From a virus, in the IMG/VR virus record IMGVR_UViG_3300037521_000133, positions 1-50,830 of that record: 50,830 bases of DNA; one strand, written 5' to 3'. A program made the position numbers and the translations under genes. Every line of letters starts with the position of its first letter. The stretch's first letter is position 1. Positions 49,916 to 50,830 of this stretch are shown piece by piece. The notes beneath the pieces are model-generated. The model was not told the origin of the DNA. It made no database searches and was given only the letters and a program-made list of their open reading frames with translations.

Positions 49916-50110
49916 ATGGGTGCAGTAACGATTGAAGCTTTTAACGGGAACGGTGAACCAATTTCGTTAACAGGAGTAGACCTTTCGCAGGGAGATGTAA
50001 CGATATCGACTATTGATGAAAATCAGGATTGGACATTGAAAACAATAGATGACAGTCCAGAAACGTACGAATCAGATTTTTCGGGCGGTAGACCTGATGG
50101 ACGTTCGTAA
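49916..50110 (+). CDS. Small acidic virion-region protein, 64 aa
   Basis: An acidic, beta-like protein ending in GGRPDGRS, one base before the next start. Role unknown; position suggests the tail tip. Confidence 0.5.
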   Translation: MGAVTIEAFNGNGEPISLTGVDLSQGDVTISTIDENQDWTLKTIDDSPETYESDFSGGRPDGRS

Positions 50111-50427
50111 TGAGTACGTGGCAAAAAATATGGTTTCTATTAGGATTCATAAGTGTTGAATTAGCCTATGCAGCATATCCTTTATTGTGGGAAGGTGCTT
50201 GGTACGATTTAGTTGCAATATCATTTATGGCTTTTACCAGAGTCATATACCTACAGAGTAAAGGCAATTGGTCAATAGCATGTTTTACCGTTTGGTTATT
50301 CGCTTGTAATAATCTGATGGATGAACTATTCTTTGATCCAACTGAAATGGATTACAACGAACATGTAGGATTCTTGTTGATAATCCTTATAGTGACTATA
50401 CAGCGCAAGAAATGGACTAGAAAATGA
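50110..50427 (+). CDS. Multi-pass membrane protein, possible lysis protein
   Basis: Four hydrophobic segments (about residues 5-25, 35-50, 56-70, 85-97) and a basic end (QRKKWTRK). It overlaps the holin-like gene by four bases. A holin or antiholin role is possible; it may instead be a membrane helper of injection or exclusion. Confidence 0.5.
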   Translation: MSTWQKIWFLLGFISVELAYAAYPLLWEGAWYDLVAISFMAFTRVIYLQSKGNWSIACFTVWLFACNNLMDELFFDPTEMDYNEHVGFLLIILIVTIQRKKWTRK

Positions 50428-50723
50428 GAAACGTTAACTTTTGGGAAGACTTCGGAATACACATTGAGATAATACTAGCAGGTGTACTTGGTGGTTTATT
50501 ATCTCTCGAAGATAAAAAGGGTCTTTCTACATGGGAGAAAATCGGTGTATTTATGTCAGGAGGTGTTATCAGTAACTATTTGACACCTATCATAGTAGAC
50601 TGGACAGGAATCGGACAAAATTACACGTATGGTTTAGCGTTTCTTCTTGGTTATACAGGATTAACAGGAGTCAAAATTCTTGTACTTTATATTCATAGGA
50701 AGTTTCTCAAGAAAAAAGATTAA
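50424..50723 (+). CDS. Holin-like membrane protein
   Basis: The 99-residue protein has three likely membrane helices (about 10-28, 40-58, 68-92), separated by short charged turns (SLEDKKGLSTWEK), and ends in RKFLKKKD, the charge pattern of holins. The endolysin is at 5568, about 5.5 kb further on the circle, so the lysis genes are not adjacent. The stop lies within the terminal repeat. Confidence 0.55.
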   Translation: MRNVNFWEDFGIHIEIILAGVLGGLLSLEDKKGLSTWEKIGVFMSGGVISNYLTPIIVDWTGIGQNYTYGLAFLLGYTGLTGVKILVLYIHRKFLKKKD

Positions 50724-50830
50724 CTAAATTATCCTATCTTTACGGTGTGTCTGGAAGCACAAATAAGAACTTTACAAATTCCCTCGATTAAGTGGTCTTC
50801 CAGACGCTTGGTTGGGGGTTTTGTGTTTAA
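50713..50830. repeat. Terminal direct repeat, right copy
   Basis: Identical to 1-118 (see the left copy). Here it holds the last bases of the holin-like gene and a second copy of the promoter and leader D. Confidence 0.95.

Noticed and set aside
1-50830. CRISPR array, insertion sequence, integrase or attachment sites
   Set aside because: No regularly spaced repeats, no transposase or recombinase motifs and no attachment-type duplications were seen.

Overview
The window is a complete or nearly complete genome of a tailed (siphovirus-type) bacteriophage of a Bacteroidota host, probably a flavobacterium. Its first 118 bases are repeated exactly as its last 118 (1-118 = 50713-50830), so the molecule closes into a circle of 50,712 bp or has a short direct terminal repeat. 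A Bacteroidota host is suggested by the A+T-rich sequence, genes opening behind A/T-rich leaders with no Shine-Dalgarno, and many TAnnTTTG / TAnnTTCG promoter -7 boxes. I see no integrase, repressor, DNA polymerase or RNA polymerase, so the phage looks strictly lytic and host-dependent for transcription.

Layout. 1-4275: DNA N6-adenine methyltransferase, small accessory genes, a YopX-family protein, about 580 bp of structured non-coding sequence (1970-2553) and a second SAM-dependent methyltransferase. 4310-5388: the only minus-strand operon (four small genes). 5568-6230: probable endolysin. 6421-13302: recombination and early block (single-strand annealing protein, PD-(D/E)XK nuclease, YopX, ASCH, DUF3820, DEDDh exonuclease). 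13447-16015: replication (YopX, replisome-organiser, DnaB-like ATPase, HD hydrolase). 16008-18453: a run of very small overlapping genes. 18440-20868: a C5 cytosine methyltransferase interrupted by an amber codon, NinG, and a D12-class adenine methyltransferase. 20899-25813: small genes, candidate small RNAs, a retropepsin-like protease, a LuxR-type HTH protein, a secreted protein and a kinase-like protein. 25979-27900: terminase. 28042-29413: small genes and a tRNA-like RNA. 29507-50723: virion genes in the usual order (portal, scaffold, capsid, neck, tail tube, tape measure, baseplate and fibres, membrane/holin-like proteins).

The most striking discovery is a family of four structured 5' leader RNAs (31-128 +, 5389-5506 -, 13336-13446 +, 27925-28041 +). 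Each starts just downstream of a phage promoter and ends at the ATG of a different, unrelated gene. Each has a small GTG/CAC hairpin whose loop is exactly complementary to a second loop that caps a long stem. The paired segments differ between copies but keep complementarity (covariation), while unpaired positions (CACAAA, AATGCC, GGCTA) are conserved in three copies. This is what a functional kissing-loop RNA, such as a riboswitch-like or protective element, should look like, and I cannot match it to a named family.

Other notable points: a duplicated 79-bp promoter/operator block (952-1030 and 6342-6420); a repeated AACAGACT-ATG initiation context in the packaging/head genes; two tRNA-like RNAs that share a T-arm segment; a switch-like leader before the protease; and an SSB-like acidic tail on the helicase. 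Functional calls are from my own reading of motifs; no database search was possible.
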